Source: Chitinophaga filiformis (GTDB lineage: Bacteria > Bacteroidota > Bacteroidia > Chitinophagales > Chitinophagaceae). From it: 64,000 nucleotides of DNA. The DNA lies in contig NZ_FNBN01000003.1 of the NCBI RefSeq assembly GCF_900102545.1, positions 735,461 to 799,460 of the forward strand. The letters run 5' to 3'. The notes under the pieces are model-generated. The model was not told the origin of the DNA, did not search any database, and worked only from the letters and a program-made list of their open reading frames with translations. Below are positions 8,676 to 17,519 of this stretch, in pieces. Both the position numbers and the translations under genes were made by a program. Position 1 is the first letter of the stretch. Each line of letters starts with the position of its first letter.

Positions 8676-9135
8676 ATGATCCGGCACTCGATTGAGCAAT
8701 TTTTGTCAGTGCTCTTTTGCTGATTTTAATTTATATCGCCACGAAGGCGCTCAAAGATATGACAAGGCTAGAATGTAAGATACGCTCATAGAGGAATTAT
8801 TGTTTTTGGTTATTTGAATTATAAATCAATTAGTTGTATTTATTCCCCTCTTCCCGCCACTACATTTTTCTCATTTTTTGCTACAAAAATTACAGCCCGG
8901 GCGACGTATTGAACGGTACTTTATAGCGCAATATAAATTCCGCTATGAAGAAAAAAATACGTTATGCAGAAACGGTAACAAGGCTTTGTGTACTTGTTAC
9001 ATAATTACTTACCAGGCCTATACCACCTATGGCCATATTTAATGATTCCAGGGACAATTGAGCGTTTCCACCACCGCTCCAGACATTCCATTCCACATCC
9101 TGTTTGCCATCACCCCCTTTAAAACCAATTGTCAT
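8676..9135. other. Regulatory intergenic region upstream of the PUL
   Basis: This gap between the divergent FMN reductase and the first PUL gene has no plausible open frame. It contains a near-palindromic inverted repeat at 8975-9000, listed separately, and should hold the promoter of the SusC-to-hydrolase operon. Confidence 0.6.
8975..9000. repeat. Inverted repeat upstream of the PUL operon
   Basis: GTAACAAG (8975-8982) and CTTGTTAC (8993-9000) are perfect 8-bp complements around a 10-nt spacer. The element lies 136 bp before the susC-like start. It could be the binding site of the PUL regulator encoded at 20319-24317, or an RNA hairpin in the leader. Confidence 0.5.
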
Positions 9136-12100
9136 ATGAACAAATTGCCAAAATCGACAGCATGTTTGCTGCTTATCAAGTTGATGCTATTTTCAGCATT
9201 CCTGGCTAATGCCCAGAGCCGTATTGTCAAAGGGAAGGTCACATCGGCCGAAAAAGGGACGCCCCTGAGCAATGTAACGGTACTATTAAAAGGCTCCAAT
9301 ACCAGGACCACCTCCGATGCCAATGGCAGTTTTTCTATCCAGGTACCAGGCAGCAACGCCGTACTCATGTTCTATTTAATGGACTATACTACCCGGGAGC
9401 TTCCTGTGCAGGACAAAAGCACCCTGGAGGTTGCGCTGGAGTTAAAGAATGAAAACCTGGGCGAAGTAGTAGTGGTAGGATATGGAACGGTGAAAAAATC
9501 GGACGTTACCGGTTCCCTCGTATCACTGAAGTCGAAAGACCTGACACCTGGTGCCAACATTAACGTGGAGCAGACATTGATGGGACGTGCTTCCGGCGTG
9601 CAGGTATACCAGAAAAGCGGTGAGCCGGGGAGTGCCATGAGTGTAAAGATCCGTGGCGCCAGTTCTATTACGGCGGGTAATGATCCTTTGTATGTAATAG
9701 ATGGCATGCCGGTGAACAACCTTGCTCCTGTTACCGGCAGCGGCTCCGGCTTTGTAGCTACGCCCAATCCCCGTAACCCCTTGAACAGCCTGAACCCTAA
9801 CGATATTGAGTCTATCGAGATATTGAAGGATGCTTCTGCAACAGCTATCTATGGTTCGCGTGGCTCCAACGGTGTGGTGATGATCACTACCAAAAAAGGT
9901 AAGAGCGGAAAGTTAAGTGTTAACTACAGCGCTTACTATGGAACGCAGAAAGCATCCAACTCGCTGGAAATGCTGACCGGCCAGCAATATAAAGAGGTGC
10001 TGAACGCTATTATTGATGCCGGTGGGGGAGTGGCCTCAGAGAGAGTGACCAACGACCCTGTAAACGTAGACTGGCAAAAGGAACTGTATCGTTCTGCCAC
10101 TGTGCAAAGTCACGACCTTTCTTTTTCCGGCGGAAAAGATAACACACGGTTCTACGCTTCCCTGGGTTATTTCAACCAGGAGGGTGTGCTGAAAAACTCT
10201 TCCGTAAAAAGATATACCGCAAGGTTCAACCTGGAAAACAGCGTCGCGCAGAAATATGCGTTCGGCATGAATCTCAATACCTCTTATATAAGGGACAATT
10301 ACAACTCCGTAGGTATAGGTGTCAATGAGAATGGTAGTGCATTGTATGCCGCCATCAATTATGATCCTTCCTATCCGGTGTATAATGAGACCGGCGGCTA
10401 TAACCGCTCTCCCTATATGACCACCATTGACCATCCGCTGATCCTGATGAACGGGCAGTATGCCAACAGTGATGGTTTCAGGACTTTCGGTACTGTGTAT
10501 GGCGAGTACTTCTTTATACCAGGCCTTTCGCTTAAACTGAAGGGCGCAGGAGATGTGAACATTACCCAGCGGAACACCTGGCTGGATCCGTCTACCATAC
10601 TTGGATCTCCTACAGGAGGTATCGCTTCTATCAACACCGGTAATGTGAACTATTACATGGGGGAGGCTACGGTGAATTATAAGAAGGATTTTGGAAAAGA
10701 TCATGTAGTCAATGCAGTGGCAGGTAGCACCTATGAGCATTTTGGTTCTAATTCCTTTGGCGGTAATGGTCGCGGGTACGCTTTACCTGATCTTACCTAT
10801 AATGCAATAGGTACGGGCAACAGCACATTGAACCAGATTGGCAGTGGCCGTGCTTCTACGAAGATTGTTTCCTTCCTGGGACGCGTAAACTATACCTTCA
10901 AAGACCGCTACCTGCTCACCGCCAGCTTCAGGGCTGACGGATCTTCCAGGTTCGGTCCCAATCACCGTTTCGGCTATTTCCCTTCCGCCGCATTGGCGTG
11001 GAAAATGCATGAAGAATCTTTCCTGAAGGGCGTGAGTTTTATTGATGAACTGAAGTTCAGGGTAAGTTATGGTGTGATCGGTAACCAGTCCATCGCCAAC
11101 TATCTTTATATCACTACTTTCTCCGGCGGAGGAGATGCAGTATTCGGTGGCAACCGTTACACCTCCCTGGCGCCTTCCCGTGTAGCCAATCCTGATCTGA
11201 AATGGGAATCAGCGAAGCAGGCGGATATCGGTATCGACTTTGCATTGTTCAACAACCGTCTTACCGGTTCCATTGAATATTATGACAGACGGACTTCCGA
11301 TCTGTTGCTCGACTTACCGCAGCCGCTGAGTACTGGTTTCGGCGTGAAGACACAGAATATCGGTCGCATGAAAAATACCGGTATCGATCTGCATCTTGCC
11401 GGTGATATCATACGGAGCAAGCAGGGATTTAACTGGAATGTAGGCGCTGTGCTGTCTACTGTAAAGAATAAAGTGCTGAGCCTTGGGCCTTTGTCGCAGA
11501 TCCTTACCGGTGGCGCAGGCTTCATTGCCAATGCCAGCATCATCAAGCCAGGAGCTTCTCTGGGATCTTACTATGGATATGAAGTATTGGGCGTATGGCA
11601 GACACACGACGATTTTTCTAATGCACCAGCAGGCGTTAAGCCAGGTGATATGAAGTACAGAGATGTGAACAATGATAAACAGATCAATGCTGATGATCGT
11701 GTTATCCTGGGCAAGTCATTACCAGACTACACCTATGGCATTACCAATACATTCGGATTCAGAAGATTCTCACTGTCGGTATTCCTGGAAGGTTCTCAGG
11801 GCTCCAGCATATTGAACAATGCTGCTATTGACAGTTATTTCCCTGTCAGCTTCCGTAGAAACAAGCTGGCAGAACCTTACCTGAATCGTTGGACACCAGA
11901 AAATCCTACCAACAAATATCCATCATTTGTAAATCCTACTTCACAGGGACAGCAAACGGTGAACTCAAGAACCGTGGAGGATGCGTCTTATCTGCGTCTG
12001 CAATCTGTGCGACTCAGTTACGACTTCAAGATGCATAACAAGGTAATAAAAGGACTGCAGGCATATGTGACAGGTCAGAACCTGCTCACCATCACTAACT

Positions 12101-12213
12101 ATTCAGGAATTGATCCGGCTGTAAACTCTATCGGTGATGATATCCTGAAGATAGATTACAGTTCTTATCCGATGACCCGCAGCTTTTTATTTGGGGTAAA
12201 TGTTCAATTCTAA
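9136..12213 (+). CDS. SusC/RagA-like TonB-dependent outer-membrane transporter
   Basis: This 1025-residue protein imports glycan oligomers across the outer membrane with TonB energy. A signal peptide (residues 1-28, ending FLANAQS) is followed by a carboxypeptidase-regulatory-like domain (IVKGKVTSAEKGTPLSNVTV). The TonB-box-like VVVVGYGTVKKSDVTGSL comes next, then the plug with PLYVIDGMPV and ESIEILKDASATAIYGSRG, and a long beta-barrel ending in FGVNVQF with the terminal aromatic. The ATG at 9136 is chosen over an upstream TTG at 9058 because the signal peptide starts there. It is the first gene of the PUL; its stop lies 10 bp before the SusD start. Confidence 0.97.
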   Translation: MNKLPKSTACLLLIKLMLFSAFLANAQSRIVKGKVTSAEKGTPLSNVTVLLKGSNTRTTSDANGSFSIQVPGSNAVLMFYLMDYTTRELPVQDKSTLEVALELKNENLGEVVVVGYGTVKKSDVTGSLVSLKSKDLTPGANINVEQTLMGRASGVQVYQKSGEPGSAMSVKIRGASSITAGNDPLYVIDGMPVNNLAPVTGSGSGFVATPNPRNPLNSLNPNDIESIEILKDASATAIYGSRGSNGVVMITTKKGKSGKLSVNYSAYYGTQKASNSLEMLTGQQYKEVLNAIIDAGGGVASERVTNDPVNVDWQKELYRSATVQSHDLSFSGGKDNTRFYASLGYFNQEGVLKNSSVKRYTARFNLENSVAQKYAFGMNLNTSYIRDNYNSVGIGVNENGSALYAAINYDPSYPVYNETGGYNRSPYMTTIDHPLILMNGQYANSDGFRTFGTVYGEYFFIPGLSLKLKGAGDVNITQRNTWLDPSTILGSPTGGIASINTGNVNYYMGEATVNYKKDFGKDHVVNAVAGSTYEHFGSNSFGGNGRGYALPDLTYNAIGTGNSTLNQIGSGRASTKIVSFLGRVNYTFKDRYLLTASFRADGSSRFGPNHRFGYFPSAALAWKMHEESFLKGVSFIDELKFRVSYGVIGNQSIANYLYITTFSGGGDAVFGGNRYTSLAPSRVANPDLKWESAKQADIGIDFALFNNRLTGSIEYYDRRTSDLLLDLPQPLSTGFGVKTQNIGRMKNTGIDLHLAGDIIRSKQGFNWNVGAVLSTVKNKVLSLGPLSQILTGGAGFIANASIIKPGASLGSYYGYEVLGVWQTHDDFSNAPAGVKPGDMKYRDVNNDKQINADDRVILGKSLPDYTYGITNTFGFRRFSLSVFLEGSQGSSILNNAAIDSYFPVSFRRNKLAEPYLNRWTPENPTNKYPSFVNPTSQGQQTVNSRTVEDASYLRLQSVRLSYDFKMHNKVIKGLQAYVTGQNLLTITNYSGIDPAVNSIGDDILKIDYSSYPMTRSFLFGVNVQF

Positions 12214-12223
12214 AAACGGTTTT

Positions 12224-13687
12224 ATGCAAAAATTTATCATACTGTCTTTTATTATAGTTTCCCTGCTGGCTCAGACTGCATGTGAGAAAACGCTTGATGT
12301 GACGCCTCCGGGAGAGTTTGCGCCGGGCAACGTGTTGACAACAGAGAAGGGCATCCGCTCTGTATTATTCTCTTCCTATGCAGGTATACAAAATCCAACA
12401 CCTTCACGTTACCTGATCAACAACTCAGAAGTAACTACAGATGTAGGTTATAACACCGGTGGTGCAGAGAACCTGACCCTGGTACAGCTGATCAATTTTA
12501 CCTGGGATGCTTCCCTGGGTACTTTGCAGGCGGATGTGTGGGCGCCCACCTATCGTGCTGTTCGCGATGCGAATATTGTACTGGAGAATATCGCTAATGT
12601 AAATACAACGGATGCAAACCGGAAGATATATGCTGCTGAGGCAAGGTTTCTGCGGGCATATGCTTACTACCTGCTATACAAATGGTTTGGCCCTGTTCCG
12701 CTGCGTACTTCCACAGCTTCTGAGGCCAGCCTTGCAAGAGCGACGGATGAACAGATGAAGACTTTTATTGAAACAGAACTGACAAGCGCTATCGCCGATC
12801 TGCCGGAACCCGGCAAGGAAGAAGCCTTTGCAAGAGCCAATAAAGGTATGGCCTGGAGTGTACTGGCAAAATTCTATCTCAATACCCGGCAATGGCAAGA
12901 GGCTGCTGATGCCTGTCAGCAGGTGATTGGCTTCAACTACTATCAACTGTTCCCTGTATACGAGAATATGTTCAGGGTGGAAAATGAGGGGAACAAGGAG
13001 ATGATCATGGTACAGCCCTGCAGGAACCAGGACGGTTTTGGAAACTGGTATACAGCAGGTGCGCTGCCACCGGGCTTTAAAACGTCAGATCAGATCCCTG
13101 AATATGTATGGGTAAATTCCATGGCCAACTTCGCTACGCAATACAGGATGCGTTCTTCATTCACCAATACATTCGATACGATCAATGACCATAGGTCAAA
13201 GCTGCTGATACGTCACTATGTGAATACAAGCAACCAATGGGTAAACCTGCTGTCTACGCCAGATAACGTGAGAAGCCTGAAATACTGGGATAATGCGACC
13301 GTGGGTAATCATAGTGGAAACGATGTACCTGTGATCAGGTATGCAGATATATTGCTGAGTCGTGCAGAGGCACTGAATGAGTTAAGCGGTCCTACACAGG
13401 ATGCGCTGGATCTGATCAACCAGGTGAGAAAGAGAGCGGGCATTGCCGACCTGACTTCGATGGAGGCTACCAGTAAAGAGGTATTCAGAGACCTGATCCT
13501 CCGTGAAAGAGCCTGGGAGTTTTACAGTGAAGGACTGAGAAGGGAAGACCTCCTGCGTCATGATAAATTTATTTCACTGGCGAAAGCGAGGGGCGTTACT
13601 GTTGCTGCTGACAAACACAAGCTGTTCCCAATACCACAGACGGAAATAGATGCTAATCCGGCATGTAAGCAGAATCCGGATTATTAA
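12224..13687 (+). CDS. SusD/RagB-like glycan-binding lipoprotein
   Basis: The 487-residue surface lipoprotein caps the SusC channel and binds the incoming glycan. The lipoprotein signal ends in LAQTAC. TPR-like helices follow (EARFLRAYAYYLLYKWFGPVPL is the classic SusD segment), and the C-terminal family signature includes RYADILLSRAEALNEL and RERAWEFYSEGLRREDLLRH. The start at 12224 avoids an upstream ATG at 12200 that would overlap susC and lengthen the signal. Sequence and placement after SusC make this assignment firm; the ligand is unknown. Confidence 0.97.
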   Translation: MQKFIILSFIIVSLLAQTACEKTLDVTPPGEFAPGNVLTTEKGIRSVLFSSYAGIQNPTPSRYLINNSEVTTDVGYNTGGAENLTLVQLINFTWDASLGTLQADVWAPTYRAVRDANIVLENIANVNTTDANRKIYAAEARFLRAYAYYLLYKWFGPVPLRTSTASEASLARATDEQMKTFIETELTSAIADLPEPGKEEAFARANKGMAWSVLAKFYLNTRQWQEAADACQQVIGFNYYQLFPVYENMFRVENEGNKEMIMVQPCRNQDGFGNWYTAGALPPGFKTSDQIPEYVWVNSMANFATQYRMRSSFTNTFDTINDHRSKLLIRHYVNTSNQWVNLLSTPDNVRSLKYWDNATVGNHSGNDVPVIRYADILLSRAEALNELSGPTQDALDLINQVRKRAGIADLTSMEATSKEVFRDLILRERAWEFYSEGLRREDLLRHDKFISLAKARGVTVAADKHKLFPIPQTEIDANPACKQNPDY

Positions 13688-13715
13688 TAGTAGTAAGCTA
13701 AAGGAAGTATTATAA

Positions 13716-14861
13716 ATGATTAAATTAAGACTTGCAATTGTGGGACTGGCATGCCTGATTGCGTATTCATCCTATGGACAATCCGGTCAATACAGTAACC
13801 CGGCAGCACCTGTAGGTAACCCGGTGCTGACAGTACCTTCATCTGTAGTGCCTGTGATGGATCAGTGGATGCGCGATACTTATGTGATGACAGGCCCGGA
13901 CGGATATTATTACATGACTGGTACAACTGCAACACCTGGCCGTTCGTTTCCTGGCGGTCGGGTACATTGCTGGGATTACAACGATGGTCTGTATCTGTGG
14001 CGATCAAAAGATCTGCAGCAATGGGAGCCGATGGGCCTCATCTGGAGCTTTGACAGGGATGCTGCGAAATGGCAGCAAAAAGGAAAGCCACTGGAGCCGG
14101 GTGCTATGTCGCCCAACAAAGACCGGCTGGACTCTTTCTATCGCGCTGTATGGGCGCCGGAGCTGCATTACATCAGCAGTAAGAATAAGTGGTTGTTAGT
14201 GGCCTGTATGAATGGTGGCGCCGGTTCTTTTGTGCTGGAGAGTGTTTCAGGTAAACCAGAGGGGCCATACAAAAATATTAAAGGAAATAAGCAGCAAGCG
14301 ATATTTCCGAATATTGATCTCAGCCTCTTTGAGGATAATAAAGGCCAGGTATACCTGATAGGGCATAATCACTTTATCGCCAGGATGAAAGATGATCTAA
14401 GTGATGTTGCTGAGCCGTTCCGGAAGCTGATAGAAACACCTTATAACCCGGACCCATATATAGAAGGTGTTTTCATCACGAAACATAATGACAGGTATCA
14501 GTTGCTGCAAACGGTCTGGTCTGTTAAAAAAGCAGATGGTACTTTTTCATATCTGCGGAATGATAAGAACAGGCAGGATTCTTTATACAGCTATGATGTA
14601 GTAGTGGCAGAAGCGGATAATATTTATGGCCCTTACGGCCCCCGTTATGCGGCTATTTTACAGGGAGGGCATAACAATGTATTTAAAGACAAAAATGGTC
14701 AGTGGTGGTCCACCATCTTCTTTAACCCAAGAGGGATTATGGGCACAAAGTTTACCGTAACCTGCAGACCCGGCCTTGTGCCGGTAAAGTGGGTGGATGG
14801 TAAACTAAGACCCGACCCTGAACGTGCGGCCAGCTTTTATGCGACTTTAAAATCAAATTAA
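13716..14861 (+). CDS. GH43-like glycoside hydrolase, secreted
   Basis: The 381-residue protein has a signal peptide (residues 1-21, ending SSYGQ) and one five-bladed-propeller catalytic domain of the GH43/GH62/GH32 type. Supporting motifs are MDQWMRDTYVMTGPDGYYYM (possible base Asp on the first blade), AVWAPELHYISSKNKW, NIDLSLFEDNKGQVYL (possible pKa-setting Asp) and YIEGVFITKHNDRY (possible acid Glu). Family enzymes release arabinose, xylose or galactose units. It sits 28 bp after susD and 2 bp before the next gene, so it is part of the PUL operon. Exact specificity cannot be read. Confidence 0.85.
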   Translation: MIKLRLAIVGLACLIAYSSYGQSGQYSNPAAPVGNPVLTVPSSVVPVMDQWMRDTYVMTGPDGYYYMTGTTATPGRSFPGGRVHCWDYNDGLYLWRSKDLQQWEPMGLIWSFDRDAAKWQQKGKPLEPGAMSPNKDRLDSFYRAVWAPELHYISSKNKWLLVACMNGGAGSFVLESVSGKPEGPYKNIKGNKQQAIFPNIDLSLFEDNKGQVYLIGHNHFIARMKDDLSDVAEPFRKLIETPYNPDPYIEGVFITKHNDRYQLLQTVWSVKKADGTFSYLRNDKNRQDSLYSYDVVVAEADNIYGPYGPRYAAILQGGHNNVFKDKNGQWWSTIFFNPRGIMGTKFTVTCRPGLVPVKWVDGKLRPDPERAASFYATLKSN

Positions 14862-14863
14862 TC

Positions 14864-16024
14864 ATGATCAGGAAAATATTTACGGCTATAATTGCAATGC
14901 TTCCTGCTGTGGTGTATGCGCAGGAAATAGGCGCTAACTTTAACCATGATCCGGAGATCATCGATCTTGCATATCTGAAGAAAACGCCTGTGGAATGGAT
15001 CCGTACTACTCCTTACATCTTTCAGTATATACAGGGGGAGAAGGATCCTGCTACGGAACCAGGATTGCAGAAAGTGATCGATGCCAGGAAGGCTGGTTAT
15101 AAAGTAGCTTTTGGTTTCCGCTGGGATTTTAAGAAGTATAAGTTGCGGATACCTCAGCCTGGCTCTGTGGAGGAGAAAAAGTATTTTGCAACAGCTACTG
15201 CCATACTGGATCGTGTAGGTGCTTACATAGATCTGTTTAAGTTGGGTAATGAGCCCAATCTTGAAACCATGGAACCGGATCTGCAGGTGAATGCAGAAGG
15301 AGTAGTACCATTGGTACGATTCATGGAGAGATTATTGAATGAAGTGGTGGAACCTTATTACAAGCAGCATCCGAAGCTTAACCGCCCTGACGTCTATGTC
15401 GGCTCATTACCTGCTCTTTTTGAAAAGGAACAACAGCAGAAGCCAGGTGTAACAGGATTGATAAAGCTGGCGCAGGAAAATAGCCGCATTAAAGGACTGG
15501 CTATTCATCTGCACATCAGCGACTCTCTTGATATGGATAATGCTTTCCGGTTTGTTCGCGCTATCATGCCACACAAGCCTATTATTGTGCCCGAGTACTC
15601 TCTCTTCCGCCTGTATAATAGCCATGTATCAGATGAACTGGGTAGCAGTGAGGCTGGTATTAACTTCGCCAGTAAGTATCATTATCCACCTGGTATGAAG
15701 TTGTATGAGTGGTACAGCAAAGCCAATACGCAGAGGGTGAGCGCTGACGAATGGGCTGATCTGTTTGCTTCACGTCCCTGGTTTCCGCCACATTTTATGC
15801 AGACGTATTACAGGTACTTTCAGCAATATGGCGTGGTGCTGGCAACGTACGGATATCTTAGCCAGTCCGCACCTGCGAAGGTAGGTCCGGGTACTGCAAT
15901 ATGGTTTGTCAATCCGATATTTCCTATGAAAAGTCTGCTACCACAGGCAGACGGGTCCTATACTCCCAATCCTTTATGGTTTAATGACTTTATAGATATT
16001 GTTAGTCATGGAAAGAAAAAATAA
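14864..16024 (+). CDS. Putative clan GH-A glycoside hydrolase (TIM barrel)
   Basis: The 386-residue secreted protein has a signal peptide ending VVYAQE. I do not recognise a named GH family, but it looks like a clan GH-A barrel. DLFKLGNEPNLE resembles the beta-4 Asn-Glu-Pro motif, giving E130 as possible acid/base. PIIVPEYSLFRL fits the beta-7 nucleophile strand, giving E244. The roughly 114-residue separation is typical of that clan. Between them, LAIHLHISDSLDMDN could be an active-site strand. Its start follows the GH43-like stop by 2 bp, and its end overlaps the sulfatase start by 17 bp, so it is translated with the PUL. Substrate unknown. Confidence 0.6.
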   Translation: MIRKIFTAIIAMLPAVVYAQEIGANFNHDPEIIDLAYLKKTPVEWIRTTPYIFQYIQGEKDPATEPGLQKVIDARKAGYKVAFGFRWDFKKYKLRIPQPGSVEEKKYFATATAILDRVGAYIDLFKLGNEPNLETMEPDLQVNAEGVVPLVRFMERLLNEVVEPYYKQHPKLNRPDVYVGSLPALFEKEQQQKPGVTGLIKLAQENSRIKGLAIHLHISDSLDMDNAFRFVRAIMPHKPIIVPEYSLFRLYNSHVSDELGSSEAGINFASKYHYPPGMKLYEWYSKANTQRVSADEWADLFASRPWFPPHFMQTYYRYFQQYGVVLATYGYLSQSAPAKVGPGTAIWFVNPIFPMKSLLPQADGSYTPNPLWFNDFIDIVSHGKKK

Positions 16025-17519
16025 AGGTTATATCATCCTGCTGCTGATTACACTTTTTGCTGCAGGATGGAGAGATGTAGCGGCACAGTCAAGGCCTAAC
16101 ATCATTATCTTATATGCCGATGATCTGGGTTATGGTGATGTAGGATGTTATGGCGCATCGGCTGTTAAGACGCCTAACATTGACCATCTGGCAGCCAGAG
16201 GAATACGGTTTACGGACGCACATTGCTCCGCGGCTACCTGTACTCCCTCAAGGGTTTCGCTGCTCACAGGCATATATGCTTTCAGAAGGAAGGCGGCCGT
16301 GCTACCGGGAGATGCGCCGCTGCTGATTCAACCGGGTACTGTTACATTGCCTGGTATGTTACAGCAGGCGGGGTATGCAACGGCGGTGATAGGCAAATGG
16401 CATTTGGGATTAGGTAATGGTGTGATTGACTGGAACGGGCATATAACACCGGGGCCAAATGAGCTTGGGTTTGACTACTCTTTTATCATTCCTGCTACAA
16501 CAGACCGGGTACCGACTGTATTCGTGGAGAATGGCAGGGTGCCTAACCTTGACACTAGTGATCCTATTGCTGTGAGTTACGCCGGAAAGATCGGTGATGA
16601 ACCTACAGGGCTATCGGATCCGCAGTTGTTGAAACAGCGGGCGGATACGCAGCATAGCAATACTATTGTCAACGGTATCAGCAGGATCGGCTTTATGACG
16701 GGCGGGAAGCGTGCCCGGTGGGTGGACGAAGAGATTCCGATGGTGCTGAATGGAAAGGCAAAGGATTTTATTATTCAGCACAAAAGCCAGCCATTTTTTC
16801 TTTACTATCCTTTTCCTAATATACATGTGCCCCGTGCGCCAAACAGGAAATTTGCAGGCACTACAAAGCTGGGCCCTCGTGGAGATGTGATTGTGGAGAT
16901 GGACTGGATGGTGGGAGAGGTTACACACCTACTGGACTCATTGGGAATAGCAGAAAATACGTTGATTATATTTAGCAGTGATAACGGTCCTGTGCTGGAT
17001 GACGGTTATGAAGATCATGCCGTGAAACTCAACAACGGTCATCAGCCTGCAGGAATATTCAGAGGCGGGAAATACAGCGCGTTTGAAGCTGGTACCCGCG
17101 TGTCTACCATTACCTATTGGCCGGGCACTATAAAACCCGGTGTTTCGGCTGCTTTATGTTCACAGGTGGATTTACTGGCTTCCCTGGCTGCATTGACAGG
17201 TAGGCAGCTGCCGGCAGGCGCTGCACAGGATAGTCGTAATGAGCTGGATGTATGGCTGGGTAGGTTAAAGCAGGGCCGGCAATATTTGCTGGAAGAGTCT
17301 TATACACTTTCTCTCCGCAAGGGCACGTGGAAGTACATTGCTCCACAGGAACAGCCGGTACCTGAATGGCTGAAGAATAAGAAAATTGAACCGGGCCTGG
17401 AGCAGGTGCCGCAGTTATATGATCTGCAGCGGGATCCCCGCGAAGCGCATAATGTGGCGGATCAGCATCCGGAAATTGTAAAAGCATTGAAAGCAGAACT
17501 GGAAAAAATAAAACTATGA
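16008..17519 (+). CDS. S1-family sulfatase (arylsulfatase-like)
   Basis: This 503-residue type I sulfatase hydrolyses sulfate esters on glycans. The signal peptide ends near DVAAQS. RPNIIILYADDLGYGDVGCYG carries the N-terminal metal-binding aspartates. The sulfatase motif CTPSRVSLLTG places the cysteine that becomes formylglycine at residue 78, followed by GKWHLG. IFSSDNGPVLDDG is the second metal-binding strand. The ATG at 16008 is used rather than an upstream TTG. It overlaps the preceding gene by 17 bp and the next sulfatase by 4 bp. The formylglycine-generating enzyme or anaerobic maturase must be encoded elsewhere. Confidence 0.95.
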   Translation: MERKNKGYIILLLITLFAAGWRDVAAQSRPNIIILYADDLGYGDVGCYGASAVKTPNIDHLAARGIRFTDAHCSAATCTPSRVSLLTGIYAFRRKAAVLPGDAPLLIQPGTVTLPGMLQQAGYATAVIGKWHLGLGNGVIDWNGHITPGPNELGFDYSFIIPATTDRVPTVFVENGRVPNLDTSDPIAVSYAGKIGDEPTGLSDPQLLKQRADTQHSNTIVNGISRIGFMTGGKRARWVDEEIPMVLNGKAKDFIIQHKSQPFFLYYPFPNIHVPRAPNRKFAGTTKLGPRGDVIVEMDWMVGEVTHLLDSLGIAENTLIIFSSDNGPVLDDGYEDHAVKLNNGHQPAGIFRGGKYSAFEAGTRVSTITYWPGTIKPGVSAALCSQVDLLASLAALTGRQLPAGAAQDSRNELDVWLGRLKQGRQYLLEESYTLSLRKGTWKYIAPQEQPVPEWLKNKKIEPGLEQVPQLYDLQRDPREAHNVADQHPEIVKALKAELEKIKL

